Shown: positions 47,984 through 56,989 of the stretch, in pieces
Numbering within the stretch: the first letter of the stretch is position 1
Layout: each line of letters begins with the position of its first letter
NCBI RefSeq assembly: GCF_036347135.1
Contig: NZ_CP108938.1
Span: 10,168,001-10,232,000, forward strand
Direction of reading: 5' to 3'
DNA length: 64,000 bases
DNA from: Streptomyces sp. NBC_00775
GTDB taxonomy: Bacteria; Actinomycetota; Actinomycetes; Streptomycetales; Streptomycetaceae
Notes under the pieces: generated by a model
The model's database searches: none
The model's input: the letters and a program-made list of their open reading frames with translations, nothing else
What the model was told of the DNA's origin: nothing
Translations under genes and position numbers: made by a program

Positions 47984-49450
47984 ATGCCCCGCACACCGTC
48001 GCGACGTACCGCACTGCACGGCCTCGCCGCCGCCGGCGCCGCGGTGATCGGGTTCGACCCCTTCACCCGCAGCTGGGCGGCCACCGCGTCCGACCGTCCG
48101 CTCACCGGCCTTCCGCCGCTGGACGGGACCCTGCACACCGACGCGGCAGCGCTCGACGCCGCCGCCGACGACTTCGGTCACATCGTTCACCGGCGTCCGG
48201 CCGCGGTCCTGCGACCCGGTTCCGTCCACGACATCGCCGCGATGATCCGCTTCTGCGCCGCGCACGGGCTGCGGGTCGCCCCCCGAGGCCAGGGCCACGC
48301 CACTCAAGGCCAGGCACAGGTCGACGGCGGCCTGATCATCGAGACCGCACCGCTCGCGGCCATCGGCCCCGTCGACGCACGGAGTGCGACGGTCACGGTC
48401 GGGGCGGGTGCCAAGTGGAGCGACGTCGCCAAGGCCACCCTGGCTCACGGCCTCACACCGCCCACGCTCACCGACTATCTCGAACTCTCCGTCGGCGGCA
48501 CCCTGTCGGTCGGCGGTCTCGGCGGCCAGACCCACCGGCACGGTGCCCAGGTCGACAACGTCACGGAACTGCACGTCGTCACCGGCGCGGGCGAGTTCGT
48601 CCGCTGCTCCCCGACGCGCCACCGTGACCTGTTCCGCGCCGTACTCGCCGGACTCGGCCAGTGCGCGGTCATCGTCGGCGCCACCCTGCGCCTGGTCCCC
48701 GCGCCCGAGACCGTACGCCACTACCTCCTCCCGTACGACGACCTGCGGATGTTCCTCGACGACCAGCGACTGCTGGTGCGGGAAGGCCGCTTCGCCTACG
48801 TCGAGGGACAAGTCACCGCCGACACCGATGGAGCCTTCCGCGGCTACCTCCTCGAAGCCGTCGCCTACGGCCCGCCCGTCGGTCCCACCCCCGACGACAG
48901 CACACTGCTGCGCGGACTGCGCCACGACCCGTCCGGTGTGCAGACGTCCGACCTCGCGTACTACGACTTCCTCGACCGGCTCGCCCCCGGCGTCGCCGCC
49001 CTGAAGGAAGCGGGCCTCTGGGCGTACGCCCATCCCTGGCTCAACCTGCTGCTGCCCGGCCGCTCCGCGGTCTCCGTCGCCGGATCCCTGCTGGACGACC
49101 TCACCTCGGCCGACCTCGGCCCGGGCGTCGTCCTCCTCTACCCACTGCTGCGCGAACGGCTCCACACGCCGCTGCTGCGCACCCCCGACGACCCCGTGCC
49201 CTACCTGCTGGCAGTCCTGCGCACCACCCCGCCCGACGACACCGCGACCATCGACCGTCTCCTGGCCGCCAACCGCACCGCCTACGACACCGTCCACGCG
49301 GCCGGCGGCACCCACTACCCGGTCGGTTCCGTCCCCTTCGGCCCGTCGGACTGGCGCGACCACTTCGGTTCCAGCTGGCGCCAACTGGCCACCGCCAGAC
49401 ACACCTACGACCCGCACGGCATCCTGGTACCGGGACAGGGCATTTTCTGA
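47984..49450 (+). CDS. Exported FAD oxidase, cytokinin-dehydrogenase-like
   Basis: 488 aa from ATG 47984 (AGGAGGAG 4 nt upstream). The N-terminus PSRRTALHGLAAAGAAVIGF is a Tat-type signal, so it should be exported folded with its cofactor. FAD_binding_4 domain: VAPRGQGHATQGQAQVDGG contains the probable FAD-linking His, then GGTLSVGGLGGQTHRHGAQ. The C-terminal cytokinin-binding-like region has YDPHGILVPGQGIF. It may oxidise cytokinins or other amines; substrate not certain. It is convergent with the TauD gene. Confidence 0.88.
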   Translation: MPRTPSRRTALHGLAAAGAAVIGFDPFTRSWAATASDRPLTGLPPLDGTLHTDAAALDAAADDFGHIVHRRPAAVLRPGSVHDIAAMIRFCAAHGLRVAPRGQGHATQGQAQVDGGLIIETAPLAAIGPVDARSATVTVGAGAKWSDVAKATLAHGLTPPTLTDYLELSVGGTLSVGGLGGQTHRHGAQVDNVTELHVVTGAGEFVRCSPTRHRDLFRAVLAGLGQCAVIVGATLRLVPAPETVRHYLLPYDDLRMFLDDQRLLVREGRFAYVEGQVTADTDGAFRGYLLEAVAYGPPVGPTPDDSTLLRGLRHDPSGVQTSDLAYYDFLDRLAPGVAALKEAGLWAYAHPWLNLLLPGRSAVSVAGSLLDDLTSADLGPGVVLLYPLLRERLHTPLLRTPDDPVPYLLAVLRTTPPDDTATIDRLLAANRTAYDTVHAAGGTHYPVGSVPFGPSDWRDHFGSSWRQLATARHTYDPHGILVPGQGIF

Positions 49451-49475
49451 CGGCGCTCCGATCCTGCCCCGCCGT

Positions 49476-50423
49476 CTACCAGCGCTGCGGTTCGCTGCCC
49501 ACGATCGGCACCGACGGCTTGCCGTCCACCCCTTCCGGGACCTCGCCGGCGAGCATCACGCGGTGCATGACCCGGGGGTGGTCGACATGCGCCGTGTCAC
49601 TGGGCGCCAGATGGACCGTGGCCCGGTTGTCCCAGAAGGCCACACTGCCCGGCTCCCACCGGAACCGGACCGTGTACTCGGGCCGCGTCGCCTGTTCCAG
49701 CAGCATCTCCAGGAGCGCCCGGCTCTCCATCCGGGACACCCCCAGGATCTGCTCGATGTAGTAGCCGTTGACGAACAGCACCCGCTCACCCGTCTCCGGG
49801 TGCACCCGCACCAGCGGATGCTCGGAGGCGACCTGATGGTCCAGCAGATGCCGTACGTACGCGTCGTCACCGGGCCGCGCCTGGTACCCGACCCCCAGCC
49901 GGTGCTCCGCGCGCAGCCCGTCGACGAAGTCCCGTACGGGCTGGGAGAGTCCCGCGTAGGCGACCGCCAGATTGGACCAGGTCGTGTCACCGCCGTACGG
50001 CGGCACGGTCTCGGCACGCAGGATCGTGGCGGCCGGCGGATCCACTCGGGCGCCGTGGTCGCAGTGCCACCCGCGCAGCAGCGAATGGCGGCGCCGGCGC
50101 AGCCACTCCTCGTGGTCCATGCCGTACCGTCCGCCGAGCTCCAGCCGGTCGGCCGTCGTCTCGACCTCGGGGAAGTCCCGGGGCGAGGCACTGCCCCGTG
50201 ACCTCAGCCGGATCGGTTCGCCGAACCGCCGTGCGAACGCGACATGCGAGGTGTGGTCCAGCTTCTGTTCGCGGAAGAACACCACTTTCCAGCGGAGCAC
50301 CGCCTCCCGGATCCGGGCAACGACCTCGTCGTTCAATTCCTCGGCCAGGTCGACTCCCGTGATCTCGGCGCCGATATGGCCGGCGACCGGCTTCACTTCG
50401 AGACGGGTGACCTGGTCTGTCAT
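49476..50423 (-). CDS. TauD/TfdA-family Fe(II)/2-oxoglutarate dioxygenase
   Basis: 315 aa. The double-stranded beta-helix enzyme has the HxD metal motif in GWHCDHG and the distal His and Arg in DHPRVMHRVML. TWSNLAVAYAGLSQ and WDNRATVHLAPSD are typical of the family. The substrate could be a sulfonate, an aryloxyacid or a specialised metabolite. It overlaps the upstream methyltransferase by ATGA (50420-50423), so hydroxylation and methylation likely modify one compound. Confidence 0.92.
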   Translation of the reverse strand: MTDQVTRLEVKPVAGHIGAEITGVDLAEELNDEVVARIREAVLRWKVVFFREQKLDHTSHVAFARRFGEPIRLRSRGSASPRDFPEVETTADRLELGGRYGMDHEEWLRRRRHSLLRGWHCDHGARVDPPAATILRAETVPPYGGDTTWSNLAVAYAGLSQPVRDFVDGLRAEHRLGVGYQARPGDDAYVRHLLDHQVASEHPLVRVHPETGERVLFVNGYYIEQILGVSRMESRALLEMLLEQATRPEYTVRFRWEPGSVAFWDNRATVHLAPSDTAHVDHPRVMHRVMLAGEVPEGVDGKPSVPIVGSEPQRW

Positions 50424-51271
50424 GTGGGCTCCGTTGATCGTGCGGCCGGCTCGTCGGGGTCCAGCATGACCGTTGGGTCCGCCTCAGGACAGGGCGCATC
50501 GCGGCGGGTGACGCGGATCTTCGACTGGCCGTGCGGCAGTTCCTCCCAGTCGGCCATGAAGCGCGTCGTCAGATCATGCTTCTCGGCCAGGGCGACGAGC
50601 GTCTCGGTGCGGTAGTAGAAGTCCTCCCGCAGGACGTGGTGCTCCTTGCCCTCGGTGCGGTCGAAGGTGAAGTCGAACCAGCCGCCGGGTGCCAGCACCC
50701 GGCCGACGTTGGCCAGACACTCCTCGATGACGGGCAGCGGGGAATGGGAGAAGACGCTGTGCGCGTGCACCACGTCGAAGTGGGCGTCGGGCAGGAAGCG
50801 CAGGGTCAGATCGTTGACCGGGGTGAGCGTGGGGAGCCGTTTCTGCAACCCCATGCGGACCATCGTGTCCTGGGCGGCGACGAGGATGTCGGGGGAGATG
50901 TCGATGCCGTAGTAGTGCCCCGGTTCCAGGTGCCGGATGAACCTCCAGCCCGCCCGCAGGTTGCCGCACCCGATCTCCAGCATCCGGTGTTCAGGGCGCA
51001 GACCGTGGCCGACCAGGTAGTCGAACTGCATGGCCCCCAGCGCCAGCCACCGCTCATGCGTATGGCTGCCGACCGCCGCGTCCGGGTCGGCACGGGTGTC
51101 GGACCGCATCACCGCGCGGTAGTACGCGATGTGGTCCGGCCGGCGGTGACGAAGCCACGCGTCCCGAGTGGCGCGGACCAGATGGCGGGGCACCCGCTCG
51201 GGATGACGCAGCGCGTAGGCGACGCGGTGCCCGAGGGCGGCCCGGTTGACGGTGACGTTCTTGGCAGGCAC
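50420..51271 (-). CDS. SAM-dependent methyltransferase
   Basis: 283 aa from GTG 51271, with GAGGAGG 9 nt upstream (the open frame reaches 51523). Motif I MLEIGCGNLRAGWRFIRHL, then YYGIDISPDILVAAQ, HFDVVHAHSVFSHSPLP and APGGWFDFTFDR. It is a small-molecule class I methyltransferase with a basic N-terminal helix. It is first in a two-gene operon with the TauD dioxygenase and divergent from the sensor kinase. Confidence 0.9.
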   Translation of the reverse strand: MPAKNVTVNRAALGHRVAYALRHPERVPRHLVRATRDAWLRHRRPDHIAYYRAVMRSDTRADPDAAVGSHTHERWLALGAMQFDYLVGHGLRPEHRMLEIGCGNLRAGWRFIRHLEPGHYYGIDISPDILVAAQDTMVRMGLQKRLPTLTPVNDLTLRFLPDAHFDVVHAHSVFSHSPLPVIEECLANVGRVLAPGGWFDFTFDRTEGKEHHVLREDFYYRTETLVALAEKHDLTTRFMADWEELPHGQSKIRVTRRDAPCPEADPTVMLDPDEPAARSTEPT

Positions 51272-51540
51272 GCGGATCAGCCCTCCTCGTTCGGCGCGGG
51301 CGCCGCGGCCGGGCCGCCGCGCCTCGCGGGTCTCGCCCCCAGCCTCGGCGCACGAGCGGGGGCCCGACGCGGCCGACCGGCCTCGATGCGGAGGCGGTTC
51401 GGGGGACGCCGATGTCAACCGATCGGATGATGCGCCGTCGCGCCGGGGACGCTGGACTGTCGAACGAGAGAGGCCGGTTTGGGCGAGCGAGGGGGCCGTC
51501 GGTGCGACAGGGTGATCGGTCACGCGGGGGCGTGCGCCCT

Positions 51541-52971
51541 GTGACGGCGGCGATCGGGCAGGGGGCGGCGCTGGACGGCGAGCGGTGTGAGCGGGATGGG
51601 TGCGCTCGGGCGGAGGGGCAGCTGGGCCATCGGGAGGGGCGCGATCGAGAGGGGCGCGACCGGGTGGAGGGTGATCTGGACGATCGCGACGCGCGCGACC
51701 AGCCGGAGGGCGAGCCGGGCGATCCGGATCGGCGCGACGGGGTCGAGGGCCAGTTGGACGATCCCGACGGGCGGTGGCTGGCGCTCGTCATGCACGCCGC
51801 GTTCTTCCTGCTGCTCGGTTCCTCGCTCGCCCGCTTCCTGACCCGCGATCAGAGCGGCCCGCGCACCGCCTGGGTGATGGCGCTGTTCGCCCTCTTCTGG
51901 CTGCTCTACGTCCTCGGACGGTGGTGGGCCCCCGCGCCGCGCCCGGGTGGCCGGCCCACCGCACGGCACCTGGCCTGGCTGGGATCGGTCTCGGCCGCCT
52001 GGATCGCCCTGCTCGCCCTGGCACCGAGCGCCACCTGGTGTGCCATGCCGCTGCTGTTCGCCGGACTGCACACGCTGCCCGCGCGGATCGCGGTGCCCGT
52101 GGTGGCCGGGCTCACCGCCCTGGTCGTCGCCTCCGAGATACGGGTGTCGCACGGCACGCTCAACCCCAACATGGTGGTGGCCCCTCCGGCCATCGCCGCG
52201 GTCGCCACGGCCGTACTGGTCCATCTGCAACGGCAGGCTGCCCGACAGCGCGTCCTCATCGACGACTTGGTCCGCACCCGACGGGACCTGGCCGCCACCG
52301 AGCGGCGCGCGGGCATCCTCGCGGAGCGACAGCGGCTGTCCACGGAGATCCACGACACACTCGCCCAAAGCCTGTCCAGCCAGCAGATGTTGCTCCAGGC
52401 CGCCGACCGTATGTGGCAGGCGGACTCCGAAGCGGCCCGCGGACACATGAGGGACGCGGCCGAGATCACCTCCCGCAGTCTCGTCGAGGCGCGCCGGTTC
52501 GTGCACGACCTGGCCCCGGCCGACCTCGCCGAGCGTTCGCTGGCCGAGGCGTTGAGCGCGCTCGCCGACCGGGAGAGCGGTACGGGGCTGACCGTGGCCT
52601 TCCGGCTCGACGGCACTCCGGGCCCGTTGCCGGAGCGGGTCGAGGCGGCGTTGCTGCGCGTCGCGCAGGGCGCGCTGGCCAATGTGCGCGAGCACGCCGC
52701 GGCGACACGGGCCGCGCTGACCCTGACGTGTCTGGACGACCAGATCTCGCTGGACATCGCCGACAACGGCCGCGGCTTCGACCCGGCCGCGCTGGCGGCC
52801 CCCGCAGCGGACCGGTCGCGTGGACACGGGCTGCCGGCCATGCACATCCGGGCCCGACAGTCGGGCGGCACACTCACCGTGGAATCCACGCCGGGCGAGG
52901 GCACCGTGGTCTCGGCGGCGATTCCCCTCGCGCCCCTCGCCCCCAACACCCCGACGGAGAACGGCCCGTGA
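51541..52971 (+). CDS. Sensor histidine kinase (NarL-partner type)
   Basis: About 476 aa from GTG 51541; ATG 51412 would add 43 residues. Residues about 15-80 hold three 13-aa repeats of the form VEGxLDDxDxRD. About four membrane spans follow (FFLLLGSSLARFL to PAIAAVATAVLVHL). HisKA_3 has the phosphoacceptor His in LSTEIHDTLAQSLSSQQ; HATPase has DIADNGRGFDP and GHGLPAMHIRARQ. It autophosphorylates and passes phosphate to the response regulator, whose start overlaps its stop as GTGA. Confidence 0.9.
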   Translation: MTAAIGQGAALDGERCERDGCARAEGQLGHREGRDREGRDRVEGDLDDRDARDQPEGEPGDPDRRDGVEGQLDDPDGRWLALVMHAAFFLLLGSSLARFLTRDQSGPRTAWVMALFALFWLLYVLGRWWAPAPRPGGRPTARHLAWLGSVSAAWIALLALAPSATWCAMPLLFAGLHTLPARIAVPVVAGLTALVVASEIRVSHGTLNPNMVVAPPAIAAVATAVLVHLQRQAARQRVLIDDLVRTRRDLAATERRAGILAERQRLSTEIHDTLAQSLSSQQMLLQAADRMWQADSEAARGHMRDAAEITSRSLVEARRFVHDLAPADLAERSLAEALSALADRESGTGLTVAFRLDGTPGPLPERVEAALLRVAQGALANVREHAAATRAALTLTCLDDQISLDIADNGRGFDPAALAAPAADRSRGHGLPAMHIRARQSGGTLTVESTPGEGTVVSAAIPLAPLAPNTPTENGP

Positions 52972-53630
52972 GCCCCCAGGAATCCCCCGCGCCGATCCGG
53001 CTGCTGCTGTGCGACGACCATGCCATGGTGCGTGCCGGGCTGCGCGCGCTGCTGGCCAGTACCGAGGGTATCGAGGTGGTCGGCGAGGCGGGCAGCGGAG
53101 AGGAGGCTCTCGCCGTGGCCGCCCGCGTCCGGCCCGACGTCGTCCTGATGGACCTTCAGCTCGGCGGCGGCATGGACGGCGTGACGGCCACCCGGCACCT
53201 GTCGTCGGGCGACGGCGACGAACCCGGCGTGCGGGGACCCCGCGTGCTGGTGCTCACGATGTTCGACACCGACGCCGACATCTCCCGGGCCATCGAGGCC
53301 GGCGCCACCGGTTATCTGCTCAAGGCCGAGCGCCCGGAAGAGCTCTTCGCGGCGATCCACAGCGCGGCATCCGGCCGGACCGCCCTGTCGGCCCCGGTCG
53401 CCGACCGGGTGCTGGCCCAGCTGCGCAGCCCACGTCCCGCCCTGTCCGACCGCGAGCGCGACATCCTTGAGCAGCTGGCGCGCGGCCTGGGCAACCGGGA
53501 GATCGCCCGGGCCCTGTTCATCAGCGAGGCCACGGTCAAGACCCACCTGGGCCGGATCTACGCCAAGCTCGGGGTGGACACCCGAGCGGGCGCGGTGTCC
53601 GTCGCCAAGGAGCAGCGACTCCTGCCGTGA
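52968..53630 (+). CDS. NarL/LuxR-type response regulator
   Basis: 220 aa. Receiver domain: LLLCDDHAMVRAGL with acidic pocket, phosphoacceptor Asp in DVVLMDLQLGGGMDG, and Lys in GYLLKAERPEEL. The LuxR HTH is LSDRERDILEQLARGLGNRE then SEATVKTHLGRIYAKLGV. It starts at GTG 52968 in the GTGA overlap with the kinase. Targets unknown. The divergent methyltransferase/TauD operon is a candidate. Confidence 0.95.
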   Translation: MSPQESPAPIRLLLCDDHAMVRAGLRALLASTEGIEVVGEAGSGEEALAVAARVRPDVVLMDLQLGGGMDGVTATRHLSSGDGDEPGVRGPRVLVLTMFDTDADISRAIEAGATGYLLKAERPEELFAAIHSAASGRTALSAPVADRVLAQLRSPRPALSDRERDILEQLARGLGNREIARALFISEATVKTHLGRIYAKLGVDTRAGAVSVAKEQRLLP

Positions 53631-53828
53631 TCACGAACTTCCGTGCGGTGTAGGCGATCTGACGCGCAATCACCTCAATCCCCTGTGAGATGACCACGAT
53701 CCCTGCGCGGTGACCGGTAGTCGTTCGCACGGGATGTGCGGCGCTCGCACCGGGTACGTGCCGCCTTGCGGACATGCCCGGTCGCGCGCCCTGCCCGAGG
53801 CCGCGAGAGCCGCCGAAAATGAGGCGCA

Positions 53829-53875
53829 GTGAACGGGTCCCGCCCGCCATCCGCAATGGGGCGGGGCCTGTTCAC
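53829..53875. terminator. Bidirectional terminator
   Basis: GTGAACGGGTCCCGCCC pairs with GGGCGGGGCCTGTTCAC (15 of 17) around a 13-nt loop. It lies between the convergent response regulator (ends 53630) and peroxiredoxin (ends 53904) genes. The rest of 53631-53903 has no gene that I can support. Confidence 0.7.
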
Positions 53876-53903
53876 GTGGGCATGCCCTTGGGCCGTCGGC
53901 GAT

Positions 53904-54371
53904 TCAGCTCTCGTGCTCGCGCAGGGCGGCGAGAGCGCGGTCGGCATGTGCGCTCATCCGGATTTCGCTGCGGACCACTTCCAGGATCGTGCGGTCCTGT
54001 GCGATGACGAAGGTGACCCGCTTGGTGGGGGCCAAGGAGAAGCCGCGCTTCGCCCCGAACCGCTCACGGACGGTCCCGTCGGTGTCGGACAGCAGCGGGA
54101 ATCCGAGCGTGTGGCGCCCGGCGAACTCCTGCTGCCGGTCGACGGAATCGCCGCTGATCCCCACCGGCCGCGCGCCGGCGGCGGCGAACTCGGCGGCCAG
54201 ATCACGGAAGTGGCAGGCTTCGGCGGTGCAGCCGGCGGTGAGGGCGGCGGGATAGAAGAACAGCACGACCGGCCCGTCGCCGAGCAGTTCGGACAGACTC
54301 CGGCTCGCCCCGGTCTCGTCCGGCAGGGCGAAGTCCTCGACCGTGTCACCCACGTTCACGCGAGACGTCAT
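53904..54371 (-). CDS. bcp: Peroxiredoxin, BCP/PrxQ type
   Basis: 155 aa. Thioredoxin fold with the peroxidatic Cys in PAALTAGCTAEACHFRDL and the near resolving Cys five residues on (C-x4-C), as in PrxQ. VLFFYP and GISGDSVDRQQEF are conserved. It reduces hydroperoxides with a thiol donor. ATG 54371; it overlaps the DoxX-like gene upstream by ATGA (54368-54371). Confidence 0.94.
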   Translation of the reverse strand: MTSRVNVGDTVEDFALPDETGASRSLSELLGDGPVVLFFYPAALTAGCTAEACHFRDLAAEFAAAGARPVGISGDSVDRQQEFAGRHTLGFPLLSDTDGTVRERFGAKRGFSLAPTKRVTFVIAQDRTILEVVRSEIRMSAHADRALAALREHES

Positions 54372-54748
54372 GACCGTCCCTCCCCACTCCGGGCGACACC
54401 ACGGGCCCACAGCACGAGCGGCACCTGCAGCGGGAGCCGGGCGAGAGCCGCAGCCTTGAGGGGCGCGGGACGGTTGCGCCAGTCCACGGCCATCTTGACG
54501 TTGGCAGGGAACACGCCGACGAAGAAGGCGGCGGTGGCGAGCCCGGCGACCCGCCGTGTACGGGGCAGCGCCACCCCGGCCGCCAGCGCCAGCTCGGCGG
54601 CACCGCTCGCGTAGGTCCAGGTCCGCGGCGTACCCGGCAGGGCCCGCGGGATGGTCGCGTCGTACTGCCGTGGTGCGACGAAGTGGGTGACGCCCGCGGC
54701 GGCCAATAGGCCGGCGAGCAACAAGGGCGAGCGTTCCGACCGTGGCAC
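54368..54748 (-). CDS. DoxX-like membrane protein
   Basis: 126 aa with four hydrophobic helices (LLLAGLLAAAGVTHFVAP, SGAAELALAAGVAL, GLATAAFFVGVFPANV, LPLQVPLVLWARGV). The HFVAP and VFPANVKMAVD segments match DoxX-like proteins, thought to act in redox or thiol stress at the membrane. Its coupled translation with the peroxiredoxin supports an oxidative-stress operon. Confidence 0.86.
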   Translation of the reverse strand: MPRSERSPLLLAGLLAAAGVTHFVAPRQYDATIPRALPGTPRTWTYASGAAELALAAGVALPRTRRVAGLATAAFFVGVFPANVKMAVDWRNRPAPLKAAALARLPLQVPLVLWARGVARSGEGRS

Positions 54749-54867
54749 GGTTCCTCCTCTGGGGGCCTGTCGCGCGATATTACTGGACGGTAAGTGTCAA
54801 TGGGGCGGGTGGGCATGTCGATTGCCTGGTTCTGGAGGATCGAGGACCCGTGCGGAGCGCCGACGGC

Positions 54868-55908
54868 TCAGGCCGGCGGGGGAGCGGCGGTGGTGCCGCG
54901 CGTGACAAGGTGCGGCTCGACGACGATCTCCTGCCCCGGCGCGCCGGACCCCGCTTCGCCTTCCAGCCGTGCCACGGCCCGGCCGACCGCCAACTGCGCG
55001 AGGCGCGAGATGTCCTGGCCGACGGTCGTGAGGTCGACATGGCTGAGCCGGGCCAGGCGGCTGTCGTCGAAGCCGACGACGGAGATCCGGCCGGGGACGG
55101 GTACGCCGGCGCGCAGAAAGGTGTCGAGGACGCCGGTGGCGCACCGGTCGTTGAAGGCGAGGACGGCGGTGGAGGCGAGGCCGGCGTCGAGGAGGTCGCG
55201 GGCCGCCGCGGCGCCGTCCTCCTCGGTCAGTCCGCCGGGCAGGACCTGGACGCGGTCGGCGAGGCCATGGCGGTTCATGGCCGTGCGGTAGCCGCGGCGC
55301 CGGTCGGCGGCGCCGGGCGCCCGGCCGCCGTCGATGTGGGCGATGTCGCGGTGACCGAGGGCCACGAGGTGGTCGACGGCCTGGCGGGCGCCCTCGTCGT
55401 CGGCGGTCCGTACGACATCCACGCCCGCGGCGGGTGGACGCAGCCGCCGGGCCACGGACACGACCGGCAGCTGCGCCGCGAGTTCCGCCAGCCGTGCGGC
55501 GGGGGCCTGCGGACCGAGCAGGATCAGGGCCTCGCAGCGGTCGCCGAGCAGCGCCTCCACGGCCTGCCGCTCGCTGCGGCTGGGGGCGACGGCACTGAGG
55601 GCGATCTGATAGCCGACGGGCTCGGCGGCGGCGTACAGGAACTCCACCAGGTCGGTGTGGAACGGCTGTTGGAGTCCGAACTGCACCCCGAGCAGGCGTG
55701 AGCGGCTGCTGCGCAGCAGGCGCGCCCGGGAGTCGGGTCGGTAGCCGATCTCCTTCGCCGCCCGGAGCACCCGCTCGCGGGTGGCGGCTCCGGCACCCTT
55801 GGCCCCGCGCATCACCACCGAGACCAGGGCGACGGACACGCCCGCCCGCGCCGCGACATCGGCGAGGGTCGGCCGTTTTCCGCTCGGGACCGCGGGAGTG
55901 GGTGGCAC
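54868..55908 (-). CDS. LacI-family transcriptional regulator
   Basis: 346 aa from GTG 55908 (AGGAAGG upstream). HTH: PTLADVAARAGVSVALVSVV, hinge with RARLLRSSRSRLLGVQFGL; the periplasmic-binding-like ligand domain (about 80-330) has VLAFNDRCATGVLD and VVGFDDSRLARLS. It probably represses the divergent hydroxypyruvate isomerase/dehydrogenase genes and binds the two CTAGAACGTTCTAG-like operators in the gap. Effector likely a sugar or inositol derivative. Confidence 0.92.
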   Translation of the reverse strand: MPPTPAVPSGKRPTLADVAARAGVSVALVSVVMRGAKGAGAATRERVLRAAKEIGYRPDSRARLLRSSRSRLLGVQFGLQQPFHTDLVEFLYAAAEPVGYQIALSAVAPSRSERQAVEALLGDRCEALILLGPQAPAARLAELAAQLPVVSVARRLRPPAAGVDVVRTADDEGARQAVDHLVALGHRDIAHIDGGRAPGAADRRRGYRTAMNRHGLADRVQVLPGGLTEEDGAAAARDLLDAGLASTAVLAFNDRCATGVLDTFLRAGVPVPGRISVVGFDDSRLARLSHVDLTTVGQDISRLAQLAVGRAVARLEGEAGSGAPGQEIVVEPHLVTRGTTAAPPPA

Positions 55909-55982
55909 GGAGGCCCTTCCTGGTCGAAGTGGTCTTCCCGTCGAGGATCGTAGACCAGACGCGAACACCCTGGTCGGTACAA

Positions 55983-56071
55983 CTGCAACGTTCTAGCTCT
56001 GGGCCTTCGCGGAGCCTTGACAAGCCGCTCGGAGGCTGGCGTACTGCTGCTCCGGGACTAGAACGTTCTAG
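55983..56071. promoter_or_regulatory. Twin LacI operators flanking a promoter
   Basis: Perfect 14-bp palindrome CTAGAACGTTCTAG at 56058-56071 and a related site CTGCAACGTTCTAG at 55983-55996 (12 of 14), with centres 75 bp apart (about seven turns). A -35 TTGACA (56017-56022) lies between them with a weak -10 around 56041-56046. Typical layout for LacI repression by looping. Confidence 0.78.
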
Positions 56072-56103
56072 AAGCCCGGACGTCGGAAAGCGGGTGATGG
56101 GCG

Positions 56104-56886
56104 ATGTACACGTTGGCGGTCTGCGCCGAGATGGTCTTCCGGGAGCTGCCGGTCGAGGACCGGGCGCGGCGTATCCACGACGCCGGCTTCCAGGTCGAGA
56201 TCTGGGACTGGACCCGGCACGACCTGACCGCACTGGAGCGGAGCGGGGCGGTCTTCTCCTCGATGACGGGCTACCTGAGCGGCAGTCTGACCGACGAGGA
56301 CGGAGCGGCCGAACTGCTGCGCACCGCCGAGGAGTCGGTCAAGGCGGCCGAGCGGCTGCGCTGCCCCCGGCTGAACTTGCACGGCACCGGCCTGGACTCC
56401 GAGGGGCTCCCGGTGACCGCCGTCACCGGCGACGCCACCGGCCCGATGTGGATCGCCGCCCACCGTACGCTCACCCGCATCGCCGAACTGGGGGAGAGCG
56501 CCGGGGTGGTCTTCACCCTGGAGAACCTCAACACCGCTGTCGACCACCCCGGAGTGCCCTTCGCCAAGGCCGCCGACACCCTGGCCCTCGTCGAGGCCGT
56601 GGGCCGCCCCGGACTGCGGATGAACCTCGACCTCTACCACGCGCAGATCGGCGAGGGGAACCTGATCGAGCTGCTGCGCCGCGCCCACGGCCGGGGTCTG
56701 ATCGGCGAGATCCAGGTGGCCGACGTACCCGGCCGCTGCGAGCCGGGAACCGGGGAGATCAACTACCCGGCCGTCGCGCGCGCCCTCGCGGACCTCGGCT
56801 ACGACGGCACGGTCGCCATGGAGGCGTGGGCCTCGGACGACAGCGACCTCGCCCTGGAGCGCTTCCGCTCCGCGTTCACGCTCTGA
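56104..56886 (+). CDS. Hydroxypyruvate isomerase-like TIM barrel protein
   Basis: 260 aa. Xylose-isomerase-like TIM barrel: metal and substrate positions are seen as FTLENLNTAVDHPG, NLDLYHAQIGEG, VADVPGRCEPGTGEINY and AMEAWAS. Length and layout fit hydroxypyruvate isomerase (Hyi) or the related inosose isomerase IolI/IolO. It is the first gene after the twin LacI operators. A 29-bp tandem repeat begins in its stop codon and leads to the dehydrogenase gene. Confidence 0.88.
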   Translation: MYTLAVCAEMVFRELPVEDRARRIHDAGFQVEIWDWTRHDLTALERSGAVFSSMTGYLSGSLTDEDGAAELLRTAEESVKAAERLRCPRLNLHGTGLDSEGLPVTAVTGDATGPMWIAAHRTLTRIAELGESAGVVFTLENLNTAVDHPGVPFAKAADTLALVEAVGRPGLRMNLDLYHAQIGEGNLIELLRRAHGRGLIGEIQVADVPGRCEPGTGEINYPAVARALADLGYDGTVAMEAWASDDSDLALERFRSAFTL

Positions 56887-56970
56887 CAACGGCCCTTCCC
56901 GCACTCGCTCACTGACAACGGCCCTTCCCGCGCTCGCTCACCGACGAAGACCTCCCACGCACCCCCTCAC
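56884..56970 (+). repeat. 29-bp tandem repeat, 2-3 copies
   Basis: Copies 56884-56912 and 56913-56941 differ at one base (core TGACAACGGCCCTTCCCGC); a third, decayed copy is at 56942-56970. The first copy contains the stop codon of the isomerase gene. It enlarges the spacer to the dehydrogenase gene. Confidence 0.8.
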
Positions 56971-56989
56971 TCAGGTACGGAGAACTCGC

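Noticed and set aside
47984..51271. Full biosynthetic gene cluster
   Set aside because: There is no core synthase (PKS, NRPS, terpene or RiPP precursor), only tailoring-type enzymes.
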